Shown here piece after piece: positions 48,439 through 57,562 of a DNA stretch of 64,000 nt. Position numbers and translations under genes: made by a program. The stretch lies in assembly GCF_018613325.1 (NCBI RefSeq), contig NZ_JAGGQJ010000036.1, positions 62,001-126,000 of the forward strand, read 5' to 3'. Under the pieces are notes generated by a model, which saw only the letters and a list, made by a program, of their open reading frames with translations, had not been told where the DNA came from and did no database searches. Position 1 is the first letter of the stretch; each line of letters begins with the position of its first letter. Origin of the DNA: Bacillus sp. ISL-34. Its GTDB lineage: Bacteria > Bacillota > Bacilli > Bacillales > DSM-1321.

Positions 48439-50037
48439 CTAGTCTTCTGCTATCCAGCTTCTTAATAATTTTGCAAATTCATCCGGCTTTTCTTTTGCCA
48501 GCTTCTCCAGTTGTTTTCTTTTTAAAGATGCTTCCGTTTCCTTCTCTTTGTTCAAATCCGGAACATCGAATACGACTTCTTCCTCTTCAACCATGTACTC
48601 CTCTTCCATTTCAGCTTGCTTTCGGGAACGGAGGAATAAGATTAAGAGAATGATAATGGCTAGTAAAAGCACTCCGCCGACGATGTATGCCCATATTGGT
48701 AACGAAGGTTTCGTTTCATCTTTTTGCAACTTCATTTGTCCGTTAAACGGCTGAACTGAAATCGCAATTTTATTATTAAGCTCCTCGTCCGTCAGCTCTT
48801 CCCCTTCAGCTTTTTTCTCGATTGTCGTGCGGATTATCGTACCAAGGATTTGTGTTATATCATCCACACTCTGTTGAGATAAAGAATTCGGATCGTCAGC
48901 TGTGGGCGGTTCGACCATGACCTGAATACCTAAATCTTTAACTTTATATGGGCTTTCGACTATTTCTTTCTTGATTCGGTTCACTTCACTATTTATCGTT
49001 TCATCCACTTTTTCATAATCACCGGATCCGTTTGTGCCTTCAACGTAACTGGATCCCAATGAATCCGAGGAATCCTCACTTTGCGGAACGCCTCCTGCAC
49101 CTGCTGCGTCCCCGCTATACGATTCATTGATCCTTTGCGCAGAGATCTCAATTCCAGCCATATTTTCTTCATCGACCGGTTCCACTAAATTCTCTTCCCG
49201 ATTTTCTTGAGTGAAATCAATGTCTGTCGTGACTGAAACAACCACTTTGTCTCTCCCCATTATCGTTCCAAGCATATTTTGTACCTGTCTTTGAATATCC
49301 CGTTCTATTTCTTTTTTAATTTCGTTTTGGGTAGCAAAGGCGGACGCGAAAGAAGAATTTTCATTTTCAAGATCGAAGTACTCAAACTCTTGATTCATAA
49401 TGACGATATTATCTGTAGGAAGATTCGGAACACTTTTTGAGACCAGATGATAAAGGGAATTGATTTGGCTTTCTTCAAATTTATAACCGGGTTTCGTATT
49501 CAATACAATGGATGCTGACGCTTCCCCAGCTGAATCACTGACAAAAACTCCTTTATCAGGAAGAGTGATCATAACACTGGCATCTTCTACTCCATCAATC
49601 TTTTTTATTAAACTGGCCAATTCCGTTTGCATCGAGTCCAGTTTAATGACATTGAATTCATTTTCAGTCATTCCGATACCGGCACTTTGACTAAAAAAGG
49701 AATAGTCGATACTGCCTGATTCCGGAATTCCTTCAGCTGCCAGTTCCACTTTAAGTGAATCCAGTTTTTCTTCTGGAACTTTTATCGTCGTTCCATTTTC
49801 AGAAACTTCATTCATAATCCCTTGACTGTCTAAATTTTCTTTAATGCTCCCCGTTTCCGATGGAGTTAAGTTGGAATATAAGGGCACCAGCGTCGTACGC
49901 GTGGTTAAAATTGAAACTGCCGTAATGATGATGATAATTAATGCCGCTGAACCAATCATCATGAATTTTTGTTTTTTACTGCGGCCCGTCCAGTAAGCGG
50001 TTATTTTGTTTTTAAAATTCACTAGTACTTCATTCAT
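48439..50037 (-). CDS. fliF: MS-ring protein FliF
   Basis: 532 aa. Two membrane helices (about 25-45, IGSAALIIIIITAVSIL; and about 445-465, WAYIVGGVLLLAIIILLILF) flank the ring-building domains with a YscJ-type core (PLYSNLTPSETGSIKENLD; SVMITLPDKGVF). The C-terminal cytoplasmic tail (KLAKEKPDEFAKLLRSWI) binds FliG. Its GGGGG ribosome-binding site (50044-50048) can be sealed in a perfect 8 bp helix with an upstream segment. Confidence 0.97.
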   Translation of the reverse strand: MNEVLVNFKNKITAYWTGRSKKQKFMMIGSAALIIIIITAVSILTTRTTLVPLYSNLTPSETGSIKENLDSQGIMNEVSENGTTIKVPEEKLDSLKVELAAEGIPESGSIDYSFFSQSAGIGMTENEFNVIKLDSMQTELASLIKKIDGVEDASVMITLPDKGVFVSDSAGEASASIVLNTKPGYKFEESQINSLYHLVSKSVPNLPTDNIVIMNQEFEYFDLENENSSFASAFATQNEIKKEIERDIQRQVQNMLGTIMGRDKVVVSVTTDIDFTQENREENLVEPVDEENMAGIEISAQRINESYSGDAAGAGGVPQSEDSSDSLGSSYVEGTNGSGDYEKVDETINSEVNRIKKEIVESPYKVKDLGIQVMVEPPTADDPNSLSQQSVDDITQILGTIIRTTIEKKAEGEELTDEELNNKIAISVQPFNGQMKLQKDETKPSLPIWAYIVGGVLLLAIIILLILFLRSRKQAEMEEEYMVEEEEVVFDVPDLNKEKETEASLKRKQLEKLAKEKPDEFAKLLRSWIAED

Positions 50038-50040
50038 TTA

Positions 50041-50088
50041 AATCCCCCGGTCAGTCTATGAATTTATGATTGGGGGATTTTTTCCCCC
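50041..50088 (-). promoter_or_regulatory. Two competing hairpins over the fliF ribosome-binding site
   Basis: In the fliE-fliF leader, AAUCCCCC (50079-50072) is perfectly complementary (8 bp) to GGGGGAUU (50048-50041), which includes the fliF Shine-Dalgarno. The same C run also pairs with GGGGGA just upstream (50088-50083), giving a 6 bp stem with a five-A loop. Only one can form at a time: the upstream stem frees the ribosome-binding site, the downstream one hides it. The pairing is seen in the sequence; regulation is inference. Confidence 0.55.
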
Positions 50089-50128
50089 TGGTCATTTTTC
50101 TCTATATAATGAGGTTAAAAAATGAATG

Positions 50129-50437
50129 CTATATACTCATTCTCATCATTTCCTGGTAGGCTTCCACAACCTTATTCCGAACCTCTAATGTAGCCTGCAT
50201 CGTAACGCTGGCTTTTTGTGAAGCTATCATCACCGAATGAAGCTCAACATCCTCTCCATTAACCAATTGGGTTGTAAGGTCATCAGATGCCACTTGTGTT
50301 TCGTTGACTTTATTCATTGATTCTTTTAATACCGACGCAAAATTCCGCTGTGCTTCGTATGGTGTATTAGTCTTACTTTGATCTTTTTTCAGTACATCAC
50401 TTGCATTGTTCACAGCAGAAAGAGAAATCCCCTCCAT
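50129..50437 (-). CDS. fliE: Hook-basal body junction protein FliE
   Basis: 102 aa. FASVLKESMNKVNETQVASD and LHSVMIASQKASVTMQATLE are family signatures; the C-terminal helix (NKVVEAYQEMMRM) anchors the rod to the MS ring. GGAGA lies 8 nt before the ATG. It sits 23 bp after flgC. Confidence 0.96.
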   Translation of the reverse strand: MEGISLSAVNNASDVLKKDQSKTNTPYEAQRNFASVLKESMNKVNETQVASDDLTTQLVNGEDVELHSVMIASQKASVTMQATLEVRNKVVEAYQEMMRMSI

Positions 50438-50460
50438 ATCAACAATCTCCTTTCAAACTT

Positions 50461-50919
50461 TTATTTTCCAATTTCCAAAGCTTTCATCATCATTCCCTTT
50501 GATGCATTTAAAACTGTCACATTTGCTTCGTATGAACGTGTGACACTCATTAAATCAACCATTTCCCGAAGCGGGTCGACATTTGGCATTTCAACATAAC
50601 CATCTTCATTGGCATCAGGATGTTCGGGATTGTAATCCAGTTCAAAAGGTGTTTTATCTTTTACTATTCCAGTCACCTTGACTCCATTCCCTACCTCGCT
50701 CATTTTTCGGGATGCTGCGTTTAAGAAACTCGAAAAACCGTTTTCCTTACTTTGCAGCACAACCGATTTTCTTGTGTATGGCTTCCATGTTTTCGATTCG
50801 GCGTCATATTCCGCCCTGGTCGTATCGGCATTAGCCATATTAGCGGAGATTACATCCATCCTTACCCTTTGACTCGTCAGGCTAGATCCGGTCATGTTTA
50901 TACTTTGGAAGATTCCCAT
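50461..50919 (-). CDS. flgC: Flagellar proximal rod protein FlgC
   Basis: 152 aa. The N-terminal rod motif (MTGSSLTSQRVRMDVISANM, ANADTT) and the C-terminal helix (LMSVTRSYEANVTVLNASKG) are present. The ATG at 50917-50919 overlaps the flgB stop by 1 nt (TGATG), with GGAGG 7 nt upstream; a GTG one codon earlier is less likely. Confidence 0.96.
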   Translation of the reverse strand: MGIFQSINMTGSSLTSQRVRMDVISANMANADTTRAEYDAESKTWKPYTRKSVVLQSKENGFSSFLNAASRKMSEVGNGVKVTGIVKDKTPFELDYNPEHPDANEDGYVEMPNVDPLREMVDLMSVTRSYEANVTVLNASKGMMMKALEIGK

Positions 50920-51314
50920 CACTTACCTCCTCTGATTACATTCTGCAATGATTGAAACTTACCTGAAAGCCTGTCGGTTACGGCATTATAATAAATCTGG
51001 TTGGCAGCAAGTTCCGTCATTTCCTTATCAACGTCCACGCTATTTCCATTATTGTTATATCGGACATTTTTCTGCGTAACGATGTGAGAAGCATGGCTCC
51101 CCTCTGATTTGAAGGTGAAATGTCGTTCATCGGTACGATATGACTCCAGGGAAGATTCAAGCTCTGCCTTAAAGGATTGTGTTTTGTCTACCTCTTTAGC
51201 TTTATAATTAGGCGTATCCGAATTGGCTATGTTCTGTGAAATGACTTTTTGTTTTGCATTAGAATAATCAAGTGCTTTTTCAAGTGATTGAAAAGTATTT
51301 GAAAATAATTCCAC
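50919..51314 (-). CDS. flgB: Flagellar proximal rod protein FlgB
   Basis: 131 aa. Contains QKVISQNIANSDTPNYKAKE, the rod family motif, and the C-terminal helix (LAANQIYYNAVTDRLSGKFQ). I chose GTG at 51312-51314 (MELFSNTFQ), 8 nt after AGAGGTG; the GTG three codons upstream is itself part of that site. It is the first gene of the fla/che operon and follows a long regulatory spacer. Confidence 0.95.
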   Translation of the reverse strand: MELFSNTFQSLEKALDYSNAKQKVISQNIANSDTPNYKAKEVDKTQSFKAELESSLESYRTDERHFTFKSEGSHASHIVTQKNVRYNNNGNSVDVDKEMTELAANQIYYNAVTDRLSGKFQSLQNVIRGGK

Positions 51315-51400
51315 ATCGATCACCTCTTTCTATAATTAACAGATAATTACTTTATCCATAAATTAACCCAGCGCATTTACGTTTTTAATTTTAAAGAAAC

Positions 51401-51432
51401 ATTATAACTATGTCCATAAATAATACATGGAC
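51401..51432 (-). promoter_or_regulatory. Candidate -10 and adjoining dyad upstream of flgB
   Basis: TATAAT (51401-51406) lies about 85 bp before the flgB start. Directly upstream is GTCCAT-N9-ATGGAC (51412-51432), a perfect 6 bp inverted repeat that occupies the spacer and -35 position. The -35 hexamer is poor, which suggests help from an activator or an operator at this dyad. Inference from layout. Confidence 0.4.
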
Positions 51433-51452
51433 TTTAGACCTATTATCGTCGA

Positions 51453-51467
51453 AATTTGTCACAAATT
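51453..51467. promoter_or_regulatory. CodY-box-like inverted repeat
   Basis: AATTTGTCACAAATT is a perfect 7-1-7 inverted repeat. It matches the CodY consensus AATTTTCWGAAAATT at 11 of 15 positions. A nearby arm (CAAATTTGTC at 51471-51480) repeats the half-site. The genes on both sides (codY, flgB) make CodY control plausible, but four mismatches make the match weak. Confidence 0.35.
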
Positions 51468-51722
51468 GCTCAAATTTGTCGTTTTCTTAGTATGATTATA
51501 GGGTTATTATTACGTTATATTACATTTTATTATGATATTCTACATATTAACCAAATTTTACTGCTATTAGCTTATATATCATATCGAAAAACAAACCTAT
51601 ATACCTGATACTTTAGTACTAATTTTCAAATTTACTTTCAATTTTTTTTTCATTTTAGTTGATTTCACCCTTTAAAATAAAGGAATCATAAGAAAACAAA
51701 GGATTACTGCCTTTTTTCTTTT

Positions 51723-51747
51723 TTTGAAAAAAACGGTTTTTTTCAAA
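51723..51747. repeat. Perfect 25 bp inverted repeat (11-3-11)
   Basis: TTTGAAAAAAA, spacer CGG, then TTTTTTTCAAA: perfect arms of 11 bp. It lies in the middle of the codY-flgB spacer, over 250 bp from codY, too far to be its terminator. It is made mainly of A and T runs, so it may affect DNA bending or cruciform formation. Function unknown. Confidence 0.7.
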
Positions 51748-51779
51748 GTGCTGATTCATTCGACAAAATTCCCTAACAG

Positions 51780-51807
51780 CTAAAACCCGTTATCCATAGG
51801 TTTTAGT
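51780..51807. repeat. Inverted repeat CTAAAACC...GGTTTTAG
   Basis: 8 bp perfect arms with a loop of about 12 nt, 33 bp from the previous repeat. No T run follows on either strand. Possible operator or RNA hairpin; function unknown. Confidence 0.6.
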
Positions 51808-52027
51808 AATCAAAAAGTTACATCACCGTTCATTTTCATCATTGCGACAGTTATAATAATATAATTACCCTTTCTAAGAAATATTTAACTATTTTTACTG
51901 CTTCTAATAGAAAACAAGCCTATATTCACAATTCCATTTAATCCGAATTACCTCTATTTCCTTTCCATCCCTGCCATTCACCCGCATTTGCCTGTTAGTC
52001 ACAGACAGCAACAGATCCAAATATCAC

Positions 52028-52062
52028 AAAAAAAGGCAGCCCTTTTTCAAGGACTGCCGTTT
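52028..52062 (-). terminator. Intrinsic terminator of codY
   Basis: Minus strand GGCAGTCC-TTGAAAAA-GGGCTGCC (8 bp, one G-U) followed by TTTTTTT, 12 nt after the codY stop codon. It separates the xerC-hslVU-codY operon from fla/che. Confidence 0.92.
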
Positions 52063-52069
52063 TAGTATG

Positions 52070-52849
52070 TTAATTATTTTTAAGCTTCTCTAATTCAAGA
52101 AGGAATTTATCGTTCAATACTTTGATATAAGTACCTTTCATTCCAAGAGAGCGTGACTCAATGACTCCTGCACTTTCCAGTTTCCTTAGTGCATTTACGA
52201 TAACCGAACGGGTGATGCCAACACGGTCTGCAATTTTGGATGCTACAAGCAGACCTTCATTACCTTTAAGTTCCTCAAAGATGTGCTCAATTGCTTCCAA
52301 TTCGCTGTAAGATAACGAGGAAATTGCCATTTGAACGACAGCTTTACTACGAGCTTCTTCTTCTATCTCTTCTGATTTTTCGCGCAGGATTTCCATGCCG
52401 ACTACAGTTGCACCATATTCAGCCAAAATTAAATCATCATCGTGAAATTTTTCTTGTAATCGGGCAAGTACCAATGTTCCTAAACGTTCTCCCCCACCCA
52501 TAATCGGTACGATCGTTGTTAATCCAGTTGCGAAAAGCTCTTTGTTTTCGACTGGGAAAGCAGTATATTCGCTTTCGATATCAAGGTTCGAAGAGGTTTC
52601 GGGAATATTGAACAGGTTTTTTGTGTACTCTTCAGGGAATTGTTTATCTTCCAACATTTTGTACATGCGTTCGTTTTCAATTTGCTGACTTACCGCTATG
52701 CCTAGTAATTTCCCGCGGCGGCTTACGACGAATACATTCGCTTCGATAACTTCACTTAAACTTTCAGCCATTTCCTTGAAGTTAACTGCTTTACCTGCTG
52801 CTTTTTGGAGCATTGCATTGATTTTTCTTGTTTTTGCTAATAAGTTCAT
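52070..52849 (-). CDS. codY: Global transcriptional regulator CodY
   Basis: 259 aa, exactly the B. subtilis length. N-terminal GAF domain (about 1-155) that binds isoleucine, leucine or valine, and a C-terminal winged HTH ([39 protein letters not shown]). It represses nutrient-limitation genes when GTP and branched-chain amino acids are high and in B. subtilis also represses the fla/che operon next door. The ATG at 52847-52849 has AGGAGG about 10 nt upstream. Last gene of xerC-hslV-hslU-codY. Confidence 0.98.
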   Translation of the reverse strand: MNLLAKTRKINAMLQKAAGKAVNFKEMAESLSEVIEANVFVVSRRGKLLGIAVSQQIENERMYKMLEDKQFPEEYTKNLFNIPETSSNLDIESEYTAFPVENKELFATGLTTIVPIMGGGERLGTLVLARLQEKFHDDDLILAEYGATVVGMEILREKSEEIEEEARSKAVVQMAISSLSYSELEAIEHIFEELKGNEGLLVASKIADRVGITRSVIVNALRKLESAGVIESRSLGMKGTYIKVLNDKFLLELEKLKNN

Positions 52850-52956
52850 TTGATTTGTTCCTCCTAAAAATACCATGGTTCACAATAACTATGAAGTTGT
52901 ATTTCCGTAATTTTATGTTCATTGCGTAGGCAAATCATTGCCAAATTATTTCTTAA

Positions 52957-54366
52957 TTAAAGGATAAACTGGCTTAAATCTTTGTTCCGGGCGATAGAAC
53001 CAAGCTTACCTTCGACATATTGGGGCGTAATTGTAATCTTCTCCATCGTTATTTCCGGAGCTTCAAACGATAAGTCTTCAAGCAACCGTTCCAAAATGGT
53101 ATGAAGTCTTCTTGCACCAATATTGTCTGTGTTTTGATTTACTTCGAAGGCCACTTCAGCTATCTTACGAACAGCATCGTCAGAAAATTCAATTTCTATA
53201 CCTTCAGTTTCTAATAAAGCAACATATTGTTTTAACAAGGCATTATCCGGTTCATGAAGAATCCGTACAAAGTCGTCAACAGTCAGCTTGTTCAATTCAA
53301 CACGAATTGGGAATCTACCTTGTAATTCAGGGATAAGGTCGGATGGCTTAGCCATATGAAAGGCACCTGCAGCAATAAATAGGACATGATCCGTTTTAAC
53401 TGACCCATATTTAGTCACTACTGTCGAGCCTTCAACAATTGGCAGGATATCCCTTTGGACACCCTCTCTTGATACATCCGCAGATGAACTTCCGGATTGC
53501 TTACTGGCAATTTTGTCTATTTCATCAATGAAGATAATCCCATTTTGCTCAGCCCCGTATACTGCATCCGAAGTAACTTCATCCATATCAATCAACTTTG
53601 CCGCTTCTTCATTTGTTAAAACGGTTCTCGCTTCACTTACTTTCAATTTGCGCTTCTTGCTTTTTTTCGGCATCAAGCTTCCTAAAGCGTCCTGCATGTT
53701 CATCCCCATTTGTTCCATTCCCGAACCTTGGAGCATATCAAACATCGAAGCAGCCTGTTCTTCCACTTCGACCGTTATCATTTCACTTTCTAACTCACCA
53801 TTAGCCAGCTTTTCAGCGACGATTTTTCTTTTTTCCTGCAAACTTAAATCTTCGGAATTTTCTTCCGAGTCCTGTTCGTCTTGATTGTTATTGCCTCCAA
53901 AAAAGACTTCAAGAGGATTCTTGAAATTACTCTGTTTTTTAGTGGATGGCACTAATAGCTCTATTAAACGGCGATTTGCATTTTCTTCTGCCCGTTCCTT
54001 TACGCTGGCCATCTTTTCTTCCTTCACGAGGCGGACGGAAGTCTCCACCAAATCACGGACCATGGACTCTACATCCCGGCCGACATACCCGACTTCCGTA
54101 AATTTCGTTGCTTCAACTTTTACAAAAGGAGCACCTACCAATTTAGCCATTCTCCGAGCTATTTCTGTTTTCCCGACGCCTGTCGGTCCAATCATTAATA
54201 TATTCTTCGGAACGACTTCGTCACGAAGTTGATCCGAGAGAAGGGAACGTCGGTAGCGATTCCGAAGAGCCACTGCCACTGCCCGTTTTGCCTCACGCTG
54301 CCCTACGATATACTGATCCAGTTTTTCAACGATTTGCCTCGGTGTTAAATTAGCTTTTTTTGACAT
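52957..54366 (-). CDS. hslU: HslU/ClpY ATPase subunit
   Basis: 469 aa AAA+ unfoldase. N-terminal [20 protein letters not shown], Walker [30 protein letters not shown] pore loop, I domain (about 110-240, charged), Walker [13 protein letters not shown], and sensor region [20 protein letters not shown], ending in the HslV-activating tail. It unfolds substrates for HslV. It starts 12 bp after hslV. Confidence 0.98.
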   Translation of the reverse strand: MSKKANLTPRQIVEKLDQYIVGQREAKRAVAVALRNRYRRSLLSDQLRDEVVPKNILMIGPTGVGKTEIARRMAKLVGAPFVKVEATKFTEVGYVGRDVESMVRDLVETSVRLVKEEKMASVKERAEENANRRLIELLVPSTKKQSNFKNPLEVFFGGNNNQDEQDSEENSEDLSLQEKRKIVAEKLANGELESEMITVEVEEQAASMFDMLQGSGMEQMGMNMQDALGSLMPKKSKKRKLKVSEARTVLTNEEAAKLIDMDEVTSDAVYGAEQNGIIFIDEIDKIASKQSGSSSADVSREGVQRDILPIVEGSTVVTKYGSVKTDHVLFIAAGAFHMAKPSDLIPELQGRFPIRVELNKLTVDDFVRILHEPDNALLKQYVALLETEGIEIEFSDDAVRKIAEVAFEVNQNTDNIGARRLHTILERLLEDLSFEAPEITMEKITITPQYVEGKLGSIARNKDLSQFIL

Positions 54367-54378
54367 TTGCGCTCCTCC

Positions 54379-54906
54379 TTACAACTCTTCCACGATTATA
54401 TTCGTATTCGTAAATACACAAATTTCCGCTGCAATTTGTAAAGATGATTGCGCGATTTCCTTTGCCGATAAATGGTCACTGGAAAACCGCATTAATGCCC
54501 TGCCGGCAGCCAGTGCATAATTCCCACCCGATCCTATGGCGAGAATCCCGTCATCCGGTTCAATTACTTCCCCGGTGCCAGAAACGAGAAGTAAATGGTT
54601 CTTATCCATCACGACCAGCATGGCTTCCAGCTTCCTCAATACATTGTCACTTCTCCATTGCTTTGCCATTTCGACGGCAGCGCGCTGAAGATTGCCATTA
54701 TACTCTTCAAGTTTAGCTTCGAACATCTCAAATAAAGTGAATGCATCTGCAACGGAACCTGCAAAACCTGCAAGGACATTACCATTAAAGATTTTTCTTA
54801 CTTTCCTCGCTGTATGCTTCATCACTACTGAATTTCCTAAAGTAACCTGCCCATCACCGGACATGGCACATTCACCTTTATGATGCACTGCAAATATCGT
54901 TGTCAT
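54379..54906 (-). CDS. hslV: HslV/ClpQ protease subunit, Thr-type N-terminus
   Basis: 175 aa N-terminal nucleophile peptidase: [41 protein letters not shown]. subtilis ClpQ carries extra residues before this point, and its N-terminal serine has been reported as the nucleophile. Here the start ATG stands directly before Thr-Thr, with AAAGGGGA 8 nt upstream and no in-frame alternative, so Met removal would expose Thr1, as in E. coli HslV. Confidence 0.97.
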   Translation of the reverse strand: MTTIFAVHHKGECAMSGDGQVTLGNSVVMKHTARKVRKIFNGNVLAGFAGSVADAFTLFEMFEAKLEEYNGNLQRAAVEMAKQWRSDNVLRKLEAMLVVMDKNHLLLVSGTGEVIEPDDGILAIGSGGNYALAAGRALMRFSSDHLSAKEIAQSSLQIAAEICVFTNTNIIVEEL

Positions 54907-54926
54907 AAAGTGTCCCCTTTCAACAT

Positions 54927-55829
54927 TTAAGGCCGCGGATGTGATGCATTGTAGACTTTTTTCAATTGGTCTTTTGTAACATGCGTATACACTTGCGTTG
55001 ATGAAATTTTTGAATGACCAAGCAATTCCTGAACCGTGCGAATGTCCGCCCCATTATTCAATAGGTGTGTAGCAAACGAATGCCTTAGCATATGGGGATG
55101 AAGACTTCCATCTGCGGCTGACTTTTTAATCAATTCATTCAATATATAGCGAACTCCCCTAGGTGTCAGAGGGTCTCCACGAAAATTAACAAATAAATAA
55201 ACATGCGCCTTGGCGTCAGACGAAGTCAATTCCATCCTGGCTGTACGTATGTATAAATCTATTGCTTCCTGTGCATATCTACCAACCGGAACGTAGCGAT
55301 CTTTTTTTCCTTTTCCATGGATCAGTACCGTCCCTAAGGAAAGATCGATATCCTGCAGTTTAATCTCACAACATTCACTTACGCGAATGCCTGTAGCATA
55401 CAATAATTCAAGTAAGGCATTGTTCCTTATTCCTATCGGTGAATCTTTCTTTAAAGAAGAAAACAATTGATCCATTTCCTTCTCATAAAGAAATCGTGGC
55501 AGTCTTCCATCCTTTTTAGGTAAAGAAGCAAGTGAAAAAGGATTATCCTTCACATCACCTTCACGTAGTAAAAATTTATAAAGGCTCCGCAAGCAAGAAG
55601 TTTTTCTTGCAACAGTGCGCTTAGAAAGTTTTTTCTCATATAAATTCGTTAAATATAACCGGACATCAAAATATTCAACGGACGTGATATCCTCAATGCC
55701 CTGTTCATTAAGGAACAGAAAAAATTCGTGAATATCACGTTTGTAATTTTCAATGGTGTAATGTGAACTGTTCTTTTCAATTTGTAAATATTCGATGAAG
55801 GATGATAAAGCCTTTTTTTGATTAATCAT
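54927..55829 (-). CDS. xerC: Tyrosine recombinase XerC (CodV)
   Basis: 300 aa. SAM-like N-terminal DNA-binding domain ([20 protein letters not shown]) and catalytic domain with Arg in [12 protein letters not shown], the HxxR box ([14 protein letters not shown]), GH in [11 protein letters not shown] and Tyr in VYTHV. With XerD/RipX it resolves chromosome dimers at dif. The ATG at 55827-55829 has GAGGTG 5 nt upstream. Confidence 0.96.
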   Translation of the reverse strand: MINQKKALSSFIEYLQIEKNSSHYTIENYKRDIHEFFLFLNEQGIEDITSVEYFDVRLYLTNLYEKKLSKRTVARKTSCLRSLYKFLLREGDVKDNPFSLASLPKKDGRLPRFLYEKEMDQLFSSLKKDSPIGIRNNALLELLYATGIRVSECCEIKLQDIDLSLGTVLIHGKGKKDRYVPVGRYAQEAIDLYIRTARMELTSSDAKAHVYLFVNFRGDPLTPRGVRYILNELIKKSAADGSLHPHMLRHSFATHLLNNGADIRTVQELLGHSKISSTQVYTHVTKDQLKKVYNASHPRP

Positions 55830-55888
55830 GGAAACACCTCGCAAAGGCTAATAAATAGTATCATACTTTAAAACGGCAGGCAAATATT

Positions 55889-57196
55889 TTACAAATTTTT
55901 CACAAAGTTCTGAATTGTGTCCAAAGCGCGTTTAGCATGCGTTTCGTTCCGCTCTTTTTTGGATTTGATTCTCACTTCAAGGTCTGGAAGCAATCCAAAG
56001 TTGGCATTCATCGGCTGGAAGCTCTTACCATTAGTCGACGTTATGTACCTTGCCATGCTGCCCATCGTCGTCTCCGCAGGGAAAATGATAGGCTCCAATC
56101 CTTGGACGATCCTTGCAGCATTGATACCTGCAACCAGTCCCGATGCAGCCGATTCTACATACCCTTCGACGCCAGTCATCTGACCGGCAAAGAATAAATC
56201 ATCCCGATTCTTGAATTGGTACGTAGGCTTCAAAACATTAGGTGAGTTTATGAAAGTGTTTCGATGCATAACTCCATAACGGACAATTTCCGCATTTTCC
56301 AATCCAGGGATGAGCTGCAATACTTCTTTTTGCGGCCCCCATTTCAAATGTGTCTGAAAACCAACAATATTGTAAAGTGTTCCTGCCGCATCATCTTGAC
56401 GCAATTGAACTACAGCAAAAGGACGTTTTCCCGTTTTTGGATCTTCTAAGCCAACAGGCTTCAATGGACCAAATAGCATCGTTTTCTTCCCTCGTGATGC
56501 CATCACTTCAATGGGCATGCAGCCTTCAAAAAAGATTTCTTTTTCAAATTCTTTAAGCGGGACTGTTTCAGCAGCAATCAATGCTTCATAAAAGCGGTCA
56601 AACTCTTCTTCCGTCATCGGACAGTTCAAATAAGCTGCTTCGCCTTTATCATAGCGGGATTTCAAATATACTTTATCCATGTTAATGCTGTCTTTTTCAA
56701 GAATTGGTGCGGCAGCATCATAGAAGTACAAGTATTCTTCATCCATGATTTGCTTTAAGCTGTCAGATAGTGACTGACTTGTAAGCGGACCGGTTGCAAT
56801 GACGGTAGGACCTTCCGGAATTTCCGTCACTTCTTCATTGATGACTGTTACATTTGGATGATTTTTGACCCTTTCCGTAACAAGACCGGCAAATTCATGA
56901 CGATCAACAGCTAAAGCACCGCCAGCCGGTACAGCACAAGCATCTGCTGCGGACATGATGACCGAATCCAGTATACGCATTTCTTCTTTTAATACACCGA
57001 CTGCATTTGTTAACGTATTTGCCCGAAGTGAATTGGAACAAACAAGTTCAGCGAATTTATCGGTATGATGGGCTGGCGTTTGTTTTACAGGGCGCATTTC
57101 ATATAGATCGACTTTAATTCCTCTTTTAGCTAACTGCCACGCCGCTTCACTTCCAGCAAGCCCAGCACCGATTACACTTACTTTTGTTTCTTTCAT
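55889..57196 (-). CDS. trmFO: tRNA (uracil-54,C5)-methyltransferase TrmFO
   Basis: 435 aa, the B. subtilis length. FAD-binding Rossmann motif at the N-terminus ([20 protein letters not shown]), [19 protein letters not shown] with the catalytic cysteine just before (ELVCSN), and [17 protein letters not shown]. It makes ribothymidine-54 in tRNA using methylene-tetrahydrofolate and FADH2. The start at 57194-57196 is supported by GGAGG; a longer open frame to 57394 crosses the promoter and is rejected. Confidence 0.97.
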   Translation of the reverse strand: MKETKVSVIGAGLAGSEAAWQLAKRGIKVDLYEMRPVKQTPAHHTDKFAELVCSNSLRANTLTNAVGVLKEEMRILDSVIMSAADACAVPAGGALAVDRHEFAGLVTERVKNHPNVTVINEEVTEIPEGPTVIATGPLTSQSLSDSLKQIMDEEYLYFYDAAAPILEKDSINMDKVYLKSRYDKGEAAYLNCPMTEEEFDRFYEALIAAETVPLKEFEKEIFFEGCMPIEVMASRGKKTMLFGPLKPVGLEDPKTGKRPFAVVQLRQDDAAGTLYNIVGFQTHLKWGPQKEVLQLIPGLENAEIVRYGVMHRNTFINSPNVLKPTYQFKNRDDLFFAGQMTGVEGYVESAASGLVAGINAARIVQGLEPIIFPAETTMGSMARYITSTNGKSFQPMNANFGLLPDLEVRIKSKKERNETHAKRALDTIQNFVKNL

Positions 57197-57402
57197 TTTT
57201 CGAACCTCCATGTATAGATATGATAAGACAGGATCATTTATCATTAAAACTGCTTTCATAAAAGTTTCATTTTTAACGATATCTATGTATTTATACCCGA
57301 AATACTCATTCCTGCTAACGATAATTATAAAAAATATGCCAGAAAGGCGGCATTCCTCCTGTAATCCATCTTTTCTAAAAAGGGTAACGGACACAAATAG
57401 GA

Positions 57403-57432
57403 ATTATATCTTTAAAAGAATGTACTTGTCCA
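57403..57432 (-). promoter_or_regulatory. Sigma-A-type promoter of trmFO
   Basis: TGGACA (57427-57432), 18 nt, TATAAT (57403-57408) on the minus strand, about 205 bp before the trmFO start. Confidence 0.6.
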
Positions 57433-57540
57433 CTGAATTTTACATCACATGGCCTAAATAAAAAAGTTTCAAGCCTTATCCATTTTCTTCTTGGAAGTAA
57501 ATCCACATACTATCATGATATCATACTTCCCTGAACATAA

Positions 57541-57562
57541 AGAAACTCGGCAAATGCCGAGT
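57541..57562 (-). terminator. Intrinsic terminator of topA
   Basis: Minus strand GACTCGGC-ATTT-GCCGAGT followed by TTCTTTATG, about 60 nt after the topA stop codon. Short but GC-rich stem. Confidence 0.75.

Larger units (their letters stand above)
51324..52069 (-). other. codY-flgB intergenic region, fla/che control region
   Basis: A strongly AT-rich 746 bp with no credible gene. It holds the codY terminator (52028-52062), two perfect inverted repeats (51723-51747 and 51780-51807), a CodY-like dyad (51453-51467) next to repeats of AAATTTGTC, a dyad (51412-51432) beside a TATAAT (51401-51406), and further TATAAT-like boxes without good -35 partners. In B. subtilis the fla/che operon is driven from this place by a sigma-A promoter and a SigD promoter and is repressed by CodY; here only the sigma-A -10 is visible with any clarity. 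Confidence 0.6.

Noticed and set aside
51430-51620. SigD promoter upstream of flgB
   Set aside because: GACGATAA and TTCGATAT resemble the SigD -10, but neither has TAAA 14-16 nt upstream; the nearest TAAA before TTCGATAT is 23 nt away.
57197-57394. N-terminal extension of TrmFO
   Set aside because: The extra 66 residues have no similarity to the family, and the GGAGG at proper distance supports the start at 57196.
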